This document shows, one piece after another, positions 9,331-21,900 of a stretch of 64,000 bases of DNA. The DNA lies in the NCBI RefSeq assembly GCF_932526225.1, contig NC_064034.1:13964887-14028886 (forward strand). Direction: 5' to 3'. Under the pieces are notes generated by a model that was not told where the DNA came from, made no database searches, and saw only the letters and a program-made list of their open reading frames with translations. The translations under genes and the position numbers were made by a program. Numbering within the stretch: position 1 is the stretch's first letter; each line of letters begins with the position of its first letter. Source of the DNA: Nematostella vectensis (Eukaryota; Cnidaria; Anthozoa; Actiniaria; Edwardsiidae).

Positions 9331-9752
9331 CAGAAAAACAAGAAAGAGCGCTCAAATCAAAAGAAATATACTGTCGGCAATACTAAAATTTAATGGTAAT
9401 AATTTCATAGCATTTATTGCATTAAATTGCGATTTTTAGGCTCGCGTGATACTATTTTGTTTGCTGCCATGCATACGTAAAGCGTGACAAACAAAGCGAC
9501 AAGCATAAAATACCTCGCCATGACTGCAATAAGACTTTTCTCCAGAAAAACAAGAAAGAGCGCTCAAATCAAAAGAAATATACTGTCGGCAATACTAAAA
9601 TTTAATGGTAATAATTTCATAGCATTTATTGCATTAAATTGCGATTTTTAGGCTCGCGTGATACTATTTTGTTTGCTGCCATGCATACGTAATTTTAATT
9701 ACGTGACAAGCAAAGCGACAAGCATAAAAAACCTCACCATGACTGCAATAAG
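9327..9752. repeat. 212-bp tandem duplication
   Basis: The unit begins TCTCCAGAAAAACAAG at 9327 and again at 9539. The copies are nearly identical except for a short insertion in the second (ATTTTAATTACGTG near 9693). The same unit begins at 63940 near the right window edge, so it belongs to the dispersed repeat family. Confidence 0.85.
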
Positions 9753-10936
9753 ACTGTTATGATAATTACTTATTAAAAAGAAAAACGTCAAAAAGAAGAA
9801 AATGAGAGTTTTGCATGTTTTTATTTAATCAACAAGCGATACTGGCAGAATTTTGTACAGTTTTAAATTGTAATTAAACAAAAAGCTTGATCAAATTGTC
9901 AAAATTCGCTTATTTTCAAAGCCTTTGTTCAACTACAAATTTGATCAAATAAAATTAAAAATTATGCAAGAACGCTGAGACATTTGCGATATTGAGGCCT
10001 CTGACTGTAAGCTGTTTTCCTTTTTGGTAAAAGAGAGTATTGAAGTGTAAAAACTTACTCTGGTCTTCACAACAGAACACAGGATTACCGACTCAGAAAT
10101 CTATTTCATCTAGCCATGAAAAAAATATAATCGGGACCCAAGAAATCGTGGATTTATTTTGCGCAACTACATCTTTGAATAACATCCACGAGCGTGGAGG
10201 CGATCCCAGTCGCAGTTCCGGGATCGTTTAAGCCCCTACCCCAGCCAGTGGGGTCGAGGAAGGGCTAACCGAGGTCGATTGCCTCTAGTGTCAATATTAT
10301 GGCATTGCCAACTTACTCATTATTTTCAAATTCCCCGTTCTACTTCATGTGTTTCTCTTCTCAGGCAAGTTTCATTAAAAAAAGTACTCACATATACATA
10401 CATATATGCAAAGTTTAGGGTAAGTCCTGATGTGGTCCAGCACATCGCATGAAGTCAAAATATAACTAATTTCAAATAAAATTCTTATAGGTGTAAGTGC
10501 GTTACAACTTTATAATGAAGTATTGGACACATAAACATAATAAATCATACATATATAAGGAAAAGAGAAGCTATTTGTACATAGCTATCACAGCTTTTAT
10601 TTATTTATGTAGTAAGTCTTTCCATTTTTATTCACACGCGTACAATAACAGCTCTCTTAGGCCGGTCTCTTCACCCGGATTTCAAGGGACTTTTACCTCG
10701 GACATCCCTTAGTCTTATCGTCTTCTTCTCCTTGCTTGCGCATTACCCCACTTCTGTGCTCGAGGTTTGACCTTTTAGCTTAGATGAGATCACAGTGACT
10801 CCCAGCCAGCTTCGCGCTCGCACCTAAGCTGGTCAACCCTTGAGCCCAGTCCCCCAGGTGCATCTCGGTACCGCTTACGCTTTCATAATTTCTCCTTTTG
10901 TAGCACAATCCACCCAAGCGAGCACGTTATTCCGAC
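9753..10936. other. non-coding, possibly DIRS 5' leader at the end
   Basis: AT-rich sequence without recognisable genes to about 10640, including a compact GC-rich, hairpin-prone patch at 10185-10285. From about 10640 base composition shifts to C/T-rich. Short plus-strand open blocks precede the RT-like pseudogene and may be its decayed gag or leader. Confidence 0.35.
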
Positions 10937-12948
10937 TTGACCTTTACTCCTTCCAATGTTAAGACCGTTACTGGTAGATCTATGTCTTGGGTACAAGCCG
11001 ATGGTTCACCTATTGGGGCTCAGGGGTTTTGCAGCAACAATACCCACCTTTCCCCCGGTTTTGTGAACGCGGTTATGCGTGGAGAAGCTCTGGCAGATGT
11101 TTTTATGCTAGCGTTTAGAAATCCTAAACAGTTTGTGTCAGGAAATCTTCATCAGCACTTAATCGCTTGGCAGTTTATTGCGAACTCATTGCCCGGTGGC
11201 CTTTCAAGTCAAGTTCTCTCTTGGATATCAAATAAAGTGAACGTCAGAGATTTTTTCCAGCATACTTCGGTGCAGTTTGGTCGTGAATTTTTTTACTCCG
11301 ACTTACCTCCTCGTCGAGTATTCCCAAATAACAGACCGTGCTTGGGTTTGGAAGAGTCCATAAACAAATCTATCAGCGCCGGAGTGCAGTCTGGAGCCTC
11401 CCCTTTGGGTAGAGTGAATCACGTAACCCCTCCTTATCTCTCTTTGCCCCTGACAGTGGAACCTACAAAACCATGAATCTATGGATTCAAGACTGTCCCT
11501 TCAAACTTGATAACTTGTCCTCACTTCAGTTTTACGTTAGTAAGAACTAGTTTCAAACAGTCTGTGACGATAAGTCAGGATACCATCACATCCTTTTGTC
11601 GCCAGAGAGCAGACACTTTTTGGGGTTTGAATGGGAGGGCAACTACTACGTCTAAAATACCTTACCCTTTGGGTGGAAAGCATCAGCCTATATTTATCAC
11701 TCAACTGGATTGCTAGCCTCGCACTATTTTCGGTCTGTTGGTATACCATGTGCTCTCTACATTGATGACCACCACACGGGTTAGCTTGTTCTTCAATCCA
11801 CCCCTTCGGCTTACGTAGCTCTTGGTTCTGACCTTGAACGTGGCCGCGCTCGAGCAAACGCAGCTGCCTTCTTAGTGTTCTTCACTCTTCTATCACTTGG
11901 ATATTTCCTTGGCTTGGCAAAGTCCTCCCTGATTCCTAAGCAGCGTGTGCGATATTTGGGGTTTTATATCGACTCACGTAATCAAAGCTTTTAGTTATTA
12001 GAGGAAAAGCACAAGTTTATCGAGCTTACAGAGTCGCTCTTGGCGGGGAGCAACACTACTATCAAGACCCTGCAGCGTTTTGCAGGAAAGGCTGTATCAT
12101 TCTCGCGGGCAGTGCCGGGAGCGCGTCTTTTCACGAACGAGGTCAACGCCGCAATAGCAAAAGGAACAAGATCGTCACGGCCTATCCCGGTGAAAGGGCC
12201 CTTGCGGGAGGAAATCGAGCAATGGTTATTTTTAAAGCATTGGAACGAAGTCGTCCCCTGGGTCTCCTCGTTTGCATGGGGTGCAGTTCTCAAGCCGGGT
12301 ACCCGGCCTCTCAGTATCCGCGACTACTGGCCTCAAAACAAATTGAACTGTCACATCAACGTTAAGGAAACCCTAGCCCTGGTTAACGCGTTAGAAGCCT
12401 TTTCAGATCTCGCAAAGGGTTGCCGCGTCGACGTTTTCACAGACAGTCAGGTGCTGATGGTCGCCTGGAATAAGCAGGGTAGCAAGTCACACAACCAAGC
12501 TTTTAAAAGGCTGTTTATGGTCATCAGCCAATATGGTATGCAAATCTGGCTTATTTTTGTCCCGCCTTCTCCGAACGCCGCTGACGCACCTTTCCGTGAG
12601 CTTGCCCGGGTTGACGCCAAACTGTCACAAGAAGCCTGGGTTCAAGTACAGACATGCTTTGGTCCACATTCAGCTGACCTAATGGCTATCCCGTCTAACC
12701 GGCAATCTGAACCGGCAGGACGCATGCTTCTGTTTTTCTCCCTCTATCGTGTACCAGGGTCATTGGGAGTTAATATTTTCCCAAATGCCTTCAGGAACCC
12801 TTATGTATTTCCTCCGTTCTACCTCATTCCGCACTTTGTCAAGTTTCTTCAAGAGCAGAACACTTAGTTCACGAGATGTGTTCCTGACAGACAGCCTCGT
12901 CCCGTCTGGAGGCCTTACGTTACTGTAAAAGCTGAGGGTTTGTGCTGC
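10937..12948 (+). pseudogene. decayed RT-RNase H of a DIRS/Ngaro-type retroelement
   Basis: A first frame (10937-11476) is an upstream pol/RT N-terminal region. Broken frames follow with RT motifs: DDKSGYHHILL (about 11560), FEWEGNYYV, LPFGWKASAYIYH, and the palm motif YIDDHHTG near 11758. A 275-residue frame (12040-12867) then contains RNase H, including VDVFTDSQVLMVAWNKQGSKS and a C-terminal FGPHSADLMAIPSN / NPYVFPPFYLIP block typical of this retroelement group. The sequence continues past a TAG and stops abruptly at about 12948, where Helentron copy A begins. At least four stops or frameshifts make it non-functional. No recombinase remains. Confidence 0.7.
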
Positions 12949-13743
12949 AAAGTTCGTATGTTCATAGAAGAAAGGCAGCTTGAAAATAGTATTTGATGAG
13001 ATTCAAATGGGCTGAAGTTTTTGAGAAAACATTTGTCTGAAGTACAAGCACGATGTAAAATCCCGCCCGTGGCAGCAGCAGCAGCTAAAATAGGACTAAG
13101 AGGAGAGGCTCTACACTACCATTCTATATTCATCCACGGCTATATCTATGTAAGGAGATCCTGAGAGGAAAAGGCCTTGGATTGATGTCTGTTTTCAGCT
13201 ATAAAAATCATTCACTTGTGTTAACGAGTTCGTTGCTAGCAGAAAGATCACGGTTTACAACAAAAAGCGAACACAACCACTAGGCGACAAACATACAGCG
13301 ACAAAAAAAACACTGCCAAGGTGAGTTTTTGATGATGATTTGAATTTTGAATATGACATTTTTTTCATTTATTGTTGTGCTTTTATAATGCTCGTTTGTT
13401 CGCCTTTTTCCCAAAACCAATCGCTCAAACAAAAAAAAAACGTACCAGCTTTAGTATATCATTAGTATATCATATCAATGTCATCTATCCTTGTTTTGAT
13501 TGGCTAAAATACCATCTACTTGAATTCCGATTGGAGAATTTTGGCGCTTGAATGGCTTTTATTCAACTGACAATCGCCATGAAAATGATAAATTCGTAAA
13601 TACTTACTTACAAGTTCTATAAATTCAGGCGTATATTCCTCACAGTAAGTAAGAATTTAACGACAGAAATACGTAGTAGTCTAGCTACTGTATCAATGAC
13701 ACTTAGCTTGTTCGATTTATACATATGTTTTTAGAGTACAGAT

Positions 13744-13895
13744 TGTAACACAACCAGTGACTGACATGTATTGCGTGACTTTCGCGCCATAGTTATTCAT
13801 TATGTTAATTTATGCATGTAGCTGTATACTTGTGTACAAACTTGTACGATTCGCACGAGTATCATAATAAACCCTCCAGTTCACGAAACTCGACA
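13744..13895 (+). repeat. 5' LTR of gypsy 1
   Basis: 152 bp, beginning TGTAAC and ending CGACA, with an AATAAA signal (CATAATAAACC) about 30 bp before the end. It is followed directly by the TGG of the primer-binding-like site. Confidence 0.9.
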
Positions 13896-13984
13896 TGGTG
13901 TCAGAAGCGGGATCTTCTAGAAGTTAAAGACTGGAAGGAGAAAGAAAAACGTGAGTTTATTCCAATCGTCCTTTGGTACAAGCC

Positions 13985-14750
13985 AGCGAAATGAGCGATT
14001 TGATCGGATTTGAAACTCCCAAAATAGACTGGACCAAGAGCCTCGACATTGAATTGAAGTTCAAACGTTTTCGCCAGAAATGTGAATTATTATTTGACGG
14101 GCCGCTAAAACAGAGGTCGGAGGAACAGAAGTGTAGATATTTACTCTTCTGGACGGGAGATTATGGCCTTGACTTGTTTAATACATGGAATTTGAGCACA
14201 GAGGAGGCGAACAAATTGGCCGAATATTGGAAGCGTTTCGAAGAGCACGTGAAACCACAATCCAACCACTTACTAAATCGATTTTACCTAAGATCCCTGA
14301 AACAAAACAACAGGCCGCTAGACGAATTCCTTACTGAGGCAAAACTACTTATCCAGAATAGTGGTTTTCCCACCGACTTACACGATGAGCTAATGCGAGA
14401 TTCTCTTGTTTTTGGAGCCGACTCCGACGCGGTACGAAAGAAGTGCATCGCCGAAATAAATTCCCTCTCCTTCAAGAGAGCCAGGGAAATCGCCCACACT
14501 GAGGTGGCGACACGGCTACAAATGAACGCTAGAAAGCTAGAAAGCAACGAAAAGGTAAAACCCACCCAGTAAATAGATCCAACAAGAAGCCTGTTGATGA
14601 AAAGGGCGCATCCGCTCAGCACCATACACCAGATAAATGTGAAAGATGTGGAAACACACCCCACAAAAAGGGCCAGAAATGCCCAGCTATTGATTCAGAG
14701 TGCTTTGCCTGCCACAAAACTGGACATTTTCAGCACATGTGCTTCACACC
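13985..14750 (+). pseudogene. gag of gypsy 1
   Basis: The capsid-like frame begins at about 13991 (MSDLIGFETP) and runs to the TAG-type break near 14570. It has the helical, Trp-containing LLFWTGDYGLDLFNTW region seen in gypsy capsids. After the break, another frame carries two zinc knuckles: CERCGNTPHKKGQKC (C-x2-C-x4-H-x5-C) and CFACHKTGHFQHMC (C-x2-C-x4-H-x4-C), the nucleocapsid that binds element RNA. The break between capsid and knuckles makes this copy defective, unless a programmed frameshift is involved. Confidence 0.75.
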
Positions 14751-14915
14751 CAAAAAAATCTGTCCATTCACTTGATGATGAAAATTGTGATGAAAGAGTT
14801 TTCTTAGGAACTCTAGTGGCAGAAACCAGCACTAATGAAAATAGCCCAAGCGGAATTGAAAGCATCTTCCAGCTAGAAAACCGCAACCGTGTAACGACGG
14901 AATTGCAGTTCACTG

Positions 14916-16145
14916 TTGCAGTTCACTGTATGTAGGATTGATACTGGCGCAGAACTCAATGTCATTGAAAAGAAGGACATTGAGTGCCTTTTTCCGAAAA
15001 AAAAAAGACAGCTGGAGAAACCTGGCTGCAAAATCATATCCTACGGTGGACATGAAATCTTGAACCTGGGGCAGTGTCAATTGTATGTGCACCACAAGGG
15101 TCAAGTTAAAAAATAACATTCAATGTTACTGAAGTATCAGGTCCTGCCATAATTGGCTGCATGACATGTGAAGATCTCGAGCTAGTGAAGTAAAACCTTA
15201 ACCTTGACAAAGCCCCCAAGGCCCAATCCCATAGTCAACATGGCAACATGCACACCCCACTCACTAAGGGAAAATTAGTGAACAGCTACAAAGATCGTTT
15301 TGAGGGACTGGGAGCATTTAAAATGAGACCATATCACATCACCTTAGAGGAGGGTGCAGAACCTGTTATCCACCTACCCAGGTCGGTACCAGTCCACCTC
15401 CGTGAATTGTACAAGCAAGAAATCGACACGATGCTTGAAGCAGGTATCATAGAACCTGTGGACACACCCACAGACTGGGTGAATAGCATTGTGTTGACAG
15501 AGACAACCAATGACAAGGGGGAGATCACAAAGATCCGAGCCTGCCTGGACCCCCGGGACTTGAATAAGTGGATCAAGAGAGAACCCCACTACACCAAGAC
15601 GGTTGACGAAGTAGTGACACAACTAATTGACGCCAAGTACTTCACCTTGATCGATGCAAGAAAAAGGGTACTGGCACGTTCCCCTGGACAACGAAAGTTC
15701 ATACCTCACAACGTTTGAAACACCATTTGGAAGGTTCAAGTTTTCCAGACTGCCATTTGGACTGGTAGTATCGCAGGATATTTTCCAACGACAACTCTAT
15801 TCAGCCCTTGAAGGCCTGAATGGCGTGACCGGCATTGCCGATGACATATTCTTGTATGGGTCCACTGAAGAGGAGCATGACCGAAACCTGACAGACCTCA
15901 TTGAGAGAGCCCAAGAGAAGGGGATTGTGTTCAATGCTGAAAAGCTTTAGTTCAAGTGCAATGAAGTTAGTTTTTTCGGACACACATGGAGTCCGGAAGG
16001 GGTCCGCCCAGACAACAAGAAGGTGTCTGCGATCCTAGACATGGAAGCACCCAAAGACAGTAAGAACCTTCAGAGCTTCTTAGGCTTAGTCAACTACCTC
16101 ACAAGGTATTCAGGGCAACTCGCCACCTTGACAGCACCCTTACGA
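14916..16145 (+). pseudogene. protease and reverse transcriptase of gypsy 1
   Basis: An aspartic protease motif (RIDTGAELNVIE, D-T-G) lies at about 14935-14970. RT follows at 15248: DPRDLNKWIKREPHYTK, FTLIDARK, then after a frameshift near 15660 the blocks FETPFGRFKFSRLPFGL and GIADDIFLYG. The catalytic pair appears as A-D-D. A stop near 15950 and another near 16163 interrupt the thumb region (FFGHTWSPEGVRPDNKK). All core RT motifs are identifiable, but no continuous frame remains. Confidence 0.8.
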
Positions 16146-16208
16146 GAGCTCACAAAGAAGTAAAGTGTATTCTTATGGGGACCCGAACACGATGAAGCAT
16201 TCAAGAAG

Positions 16209-17954
16209 GTGAAGAAAGAGATATCATCCCTAGGAGTACTTCGATATTTCGACCCTAAGGAAGAGACAGTCATACAGACAGATGCATCTCTGAAAGGTGG
16301 ACAACCTGTCTGCTACGCGTCCAAGGCGCTCACAGAGACTGAGCAGAACTATAGTAACATAGAGCGCGAGGCTCTCGGGGTAGTATGGGAACTAGAGAGG
16401 TTCCACTACTTCATTTATGGAAAGCAATGTACAGTTACACTGACCATAAACCCCTTGAGTCCATTTTCAAAAAGAAACTAACCTCATGTCTTGCTCGTTT
16501 ACAGAGGTTCGTATTGAGGGCACTCAAGTACGACGTCACTGTCAAGTACGTCAAAGGGTCTGATGTCTCAATTGCTGATGCATTATCCAGACTGTCACCT
16601 CAACCGGCACCGCCCAAGGGACAGCTACCCCAGTTAAGTATCCACCAGGTGACTGACACACTGCCAGCCTCACCAGCAAAGTTGCAGCAAATCAGAGACC
16701 TGACCACTAGTGACCCAACCCTAAGCCAACTCAGAGACACCATCTGCAAAGGATGGCCAGAGTCTAGAGAAAAGTGTCCCAGTATGCTCTACGATTACTG
16801 GAATTTCAGAGAAGAATTGACAATAGAAGATGGCCTTGTCCTCAAGGGAGAGAGGATTGTTATACCACCTACCCTGAGACCAGAGATCTTGGATACCCTA
16901 CACAAGGGACACCTGGCCCAGGAGAAGTGCCTCTTGAGAGCCCGCACCAATGTGTTTTGGCCAGGAATCACCAAGGATGTTGTAAACCTTGCGAAGACCT
17001 GCGAGGCATGTCAAAAGCACCAACGACACAACCAGAAGCCACCAATCTTACAGCCAGAACCACCGAGGTGAGTTCTGACCTATTCGATTACAAAGGGAAA
17101 ACATACTCGCTTGTAGCAGACTAGTACAGTAAGTTCCCGATAATCAAAAAGTTAGGAATGCCTTGGGGAGCACCACCTTACTTGTTGTTATCAACCACTT
17201 GAAGAGCATATTCTCAAAGCATGGTATCCCAGCACAACTGCTCTCAGATGGAGGACCACAGTATAGCTCAAAGGAGTTTGAGGACTTTGTAACCACCTAT
17301 GGTATTGAGCACACTCTAAGCTCACCGCATTACGCACAATCAAATGGCTTCGGTGAACGAATGGTACAGATGGTAAAACAAATCCTGACGAAATGCGAAG
17401 AGAAAAATGAAGACCCTTACCTTGGTCTACTGTCCTACCGGACAAAACCAGTTGACCATAACCTGAAGTCGCCAGCTGAGTTGCTGACAAACCGGAAGTT
17501 CAGAACAACACTTCCAATGGCACAGAGGGCATCCCTCACCAGAGATGGGAGCGATGTTAAGGAAACCCTCTACAGACGCCAGACAACCCAGGAACAGAAT
17601 TACAACAGCACTGCAGGACCAAGTCTGACACCATTTGAACCTGGACAGCCTGTAGGTATGTTCGACCACCACTAAAAGACATGGCAAAAGGCTACAGTAG
17701 TCAAGCCTGCTAAGGAGCCGCGCTCGTACATAGTGTGTAACCAGGAAACTGAAGGAGTGTATCGCCGCACAAGGTCTCAGCTAAGACCTCATCACCATTT
17801 CGCGCCAGATGAAAGTCTTACTGCCCCGACGCCTGATGTTCCTACACCGCTCCACATTCCAGATGCTGCAACCCATGCGATTGGTCCAACAGCTACTGGA
17901 TACACCACAAGATCTGGGAGACCAGTTAGAGCCCCAGACAGATTGGACATTTAA
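16209..17954 (+). pseudogene. RNase H and integrase of gypsy 1
   Basis: RNase H shows VIQTDASLKGG, YASKALTETEQNYSNIEREALGVVW and, after a frame break, the C-terminal KGSDVSIADALSRL block. Integrase begins with an H-x-H / C-x2-C zinc domain (HKGHLAQEKCLLRA..., CEACQKH) at about 16895-17025. A core with the second catalytic Asp in LLSDGGPQYSSKEF and the Glu in SNGFGERMVQMV follows. A stop and frameshift near 17122 remove continuity around the first Asp. The C-terminal tail (17733-17954) ends with a Pro/Thr-rich, chromodomain-less segment. Confidence 0.8.
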
Positions 17955-18039
17955 ATGAACACTGATCACACGTTATATGTTAATAGAGATTTATTATCGT
18001 TGATGTTGTTAAGCTCTTTGAACATTATAAAGAGGGGGA

Positions 18040-18191
18040 TGTAACACAACCAGTGACTGACATGTATTGCGTGACTTTCGCGCCATAGTTATTCATTATG
18101 TTAATTTATGCATGTAGCTGTATACTTGTGTACAAACTTGTACGATACGCACGAGTATCATAATAAACCCTCCACTTCACGAAACTCGACA
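18040..18191 (+). repeat. 3' LTR of gypsy 1
   Basis: 152 bp, near-identical to 13744-13895, preceded by the purine tract at about 18028-18039. Confidence 0.9.
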
Positions 18192-18965
18192 AGCCTTCAG
18201 GCACACACCGCTGTTGCCAGTTCATTACTTTCATTTAAGACCTTAGTTTCGAAATAGAGCTGTATAATTATTATAATGTACTGTTTTAGTCTTATTTATT
18301 TATGTATATTAATTTATCTTGGTATAATGCAACTCAGCTTACAGTAACCGAGCATTAAAACTGAAAATTCGTGGTCTAACAAGCAATTTGAGCATAACAA
18401 CGTCCTTTGATATTCTTCGTTCTCTCTTTACTTTATTGTCAGCGTTGAGATATTTAATCAAGGCTGACAAATATCATCCTGTCATATATTGCTAAAGAAG
18501 ACCTTTCTTGCCTTTATATCCTGTGTATTAGTCTTTTTGAAGATACAGCAACTTTTTCAACATTATCATAAATACTTTACAGTTACAAGAGAATTTTTTC
18601 TTCGAAAATAAAAACCAAAAATGCAACCTATATTTTTTTTGCTCAAGCTTATATTGTCTGCATCTTGCATACTATCTAATGTGTTTATTTATTTTTATTC
18701 AAATAGTTATGGAAAATTAGTAAGGTTATATGGGATGATAAAAATATTAAGAAAAACAAATACCCAAGTTAATTGTTTTCACTTTTATTTAGGTTAAACC
18801 AACCAAGGACTACCTGAGGGTCATGCTTGATGCTAAAGGCTGGAAGCATAAGAATAGGCAAATGTAGCCGGGCTTTCTTACTTTAATACAGCAGTATAAG
18901 TGTAATAGGGTTTTTAGAGCAAGATACTTTGTGTCAATGATACTGTAAATCTGTCAAACATTTAA
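18192..18965. other. Helentron copy A body between gypsy 1 and the LINE
   Basis: From about 18360 (AATTCGTGGTCTAA) the sequence matches the reverse complement of 35500-34900 in copy C. 18192-18360 is extra. No coding sequence is seen. Confidence 0.5.
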
Positions 18966-21900
18966 TAATAATAATAATAATAATTTATTAATTTATATTG
19001 CGCTTTTTTTCATATAATGATCAAAAGCGCATTACAATATAACTAAATGTTGAACTAATATATACATAAAAATTTACAATTATAATCGACAATAATATGA
19101 AATAATAGATTCACAGGAAAAATATTAAATAATAATAAAAATAAAAATATCTTTATATTGATGATTATGTGATATCAAGTGTTAAAAGCTAATTTAAAAA
19201 GATGAGTCTTAAGTTGCGCTTTCAAATTAAAGATACTGCAATTGATGGTGCTAAGATTTGCAGGGAGAGCGTTCCATAATGTAGGTGCAGCAACACTAAA
19301 CGATCTGTCACCGAAAGACTTCATCATTTTTCCTGAGGGATGCATTAAAGAAAGGCCCTCATTTGAGCGCAGTGAATAGCGCGCGTTATTCTTAATTCTA
19401 ATGAGATCAGTTATGTAACGAGGAGCTAGCCCCTGAAGAGCTTTGAAAGTGATTAGCAAGATTTTAAATTTAACCCGATACCTTACAGGCAACCAATGAA
19501 GATTTCTTAGCACAGGCGTAATATGATCGTACTTTTTGCATGACGTGAGCAGCCTAGCTGCAGCATTCTGCACCCTTTGCAATTTACCCATTTCTCGTTC
19601 TGGTAGTCCATAAAGGAGTCCATTACAAAAATCTATTCTACTGGTAACAAAGGCATGTAACACCATTTCTAGTTTATCCCTAGGCAAAAATTGGCTTATT
19701 CTCTTAATATTGTGCAGCCAGAAAAACGCTGAACTACAAGATTTAAAAATATGGGTCGACATAGAAAAATGTGAGTCGAACCAGGCACCAAGATTGCGCA
19801 CTTCTAAAACGGGCATAATATCTATATTGCCAACACGAACTGAACAATTATCTACTTTCAACAGCTGTTGTTTCGATCCGATAACAAGAAATTCAGTTTT
19901 ATCGTCATTGATTTTTAACTTGTCCTGGAACATCCAAGTACGTAAGTTATTGGTGCATCGTTCCATAGCATCCAAAGAATCCGCTAGGTCCGTCTCACTA
20001 TTGGGATCAAAAGATAGATAAAGTTGTGTGTCGTCAGCGAAACAACGTGCATCCGGCAGATGGGCTTGTACTATCACAAAGAGCTTGGAGGTGTAAAGTA
20101 CAAACAGAAGCGGGCCAAGACAGCTGCCTTGTGGGACACCAAAACGCAGATCAAAGCTGTCCGACGTCACCCCCTCAAACAACACACGCTGGCTGCGCCC
20201 TGATAAATATGACGTAAACCATTCCAAAGCCTTCCCACCGATGCCGAAGCTAGCAGTTAGACGTTGGAGCAAAATTGAGTGATCAACTGTATCAAATGCA
20301 GCACTTAAATCTAAGAGTACAAGTAATGTAACGCGCTGCGAGTTCATATTCAATAATATATCATTAGCAACTTTGACCAACGCCGTTTCCGTACTGTGAT
20401 GCTTGCGGTATGCAGACTGTAATAGCGGATAAAGCGCTGACTGAATAAGGTGATTATCCGTCTGATTGAAAACTGCACGCTCAATGAGCTTGGAAACATA
20501 AGCTAAATTGTTCACAGGACGCAAGTTCTTGAAGATAGATTCCAATCCCTGTTTCTTTAACAGTGGTACGACAATAGCCTCCTTCCAGCAGTCAGGAAAA
20601 ATTCCTGATTCTAACGAGTTATTGATTAGCTTGGTGATCACGGAAACGAGTGGCTCACTACAGGATTTCAACAAGTGCGTAGGTATGGGATCGAGGCAAC
20701 AAGAAGTACATTTCGAATTCTTAATGAGCATGCGTACATCTTCCTCAGTCAACAACTTGAAAGCTTCCATTCGAGGGACTAGAGAGACCGTTTCTACAGT
20801 ACAGTCATTCACCAGATCACTGCTCTGTACATTCTCCGAGGCACTACAACCCTTGTCAAGCTCATCACGCAGTCGGTTGATTTTTTCCACAAAATACTTT
20901 CCTATGTCGTTGGCCAATGCTGATTTATCCGCATAGTCCGAGAAGCATAGTGAGTTCTTTTCCACAAAAAGATTTTTCACAGCACGAAATAACTTGCCTT
21001 GATTATCAGAATTCTGACTGACAAAGTCAGTCAAAAAAGCAGATTTGGCTTCTTTCAGCAAATACGTCACATGATTTTTGTGTCGTTTGAATGAGGCGAG
21101 ATCATCAGCATACCTAGTAGTTCTCCATTTTCTTTCTGCGCGCCTGCGCACTCTCTTAGCCTCACGGATTTCCTCAGAATACCAGGGCACTTGGGGTCTG
21201 ACTGTAACTGTTTTCGTCTTGAGTGGCGCATGGCGATCGAGTAATCCAGCAGGTGTTTTGTTATAACAGTCGACCAATTGCACAGTCTCCGAAGGTGGGT
21301 CCTGACACAGTTCCGAGGCAGACAAATCACTCATGAATGCTGTTGTGTCAATAGCCTTCACCTTCCTAAAGGATACCTTTTTCCTAGAGAACTCCGGCAT
21401 TGAAACATTTATGGCGAAAAATGCTATACAATGGTCTGAGAAATAAGAGCCAGGTCGGACATCATGTATGAGACTAGAATCTAGAGTCCTTGAGATAAGC
21501 AAATCCAAGGTGTTCCCAGAGATATAGGGAAGTTAATGTGCTGCTGTAGACCCATTGATGACAGTAGATATAAGAAGCGAGCTGCATCGTTATCAGAATC
21601 GATATTAACATGGATATTGAAATCACCAGTCAACACCAGAGGCTCAGTTGTCATGACAACAGACTCCAGGAACTCGGCGAATTCCGAGATAAACATGCTC
21701 ACAGTGAGCGGATGACTTGACGAGTATGGTGGCCTATAGATGGCAAGTAAACGCAGACGAGTAGAGCCAGACACGAATACTCAAAAGAATCATAAATACC
21801 CGCTCTTGCTTTTTTAACTACAAGTGAGTCCCGTGCCAATATACCAGTACCACCCCCATTTCGGTCTGAGCGAGGGTGATCGAGTAGCCTGTATCCCGGC

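Larger units (their letters stand above)
13744..18191 (+). mobile_element. Ty3/gypsy LTR retrotransposon 1
   Basis: Two 152-bp LTRs (TGTAAC...CGACA) flank gag, protease, RT, RNase H and integrase in Ty3/gypsy order. The LTRs differ at only two sites I can see (about 1.3%), yet the coding region has many stops and frameshifts. A TGG-initial primer-binding-like sequence (TGGTGTCAGAAGCGGG) follows the 5' LTR and a purine tract (AAAGAGGGGGA) precedes the 3' LTR. Flanks CAGAT and AGCCT do not match, so no target duplication survives. The right flank also has ~170 bp not found in the sister repeat, which suggests a later rearrangement. Confidence 0.9.

Noticed and set aside
10185-10285. tRNA or SINE head in a compact GC-rich hairpin patch
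   Set aside because: No A/B box spacing or cloverleaf could be drawn by eye; a tRNAscan or Infernal run would decide.
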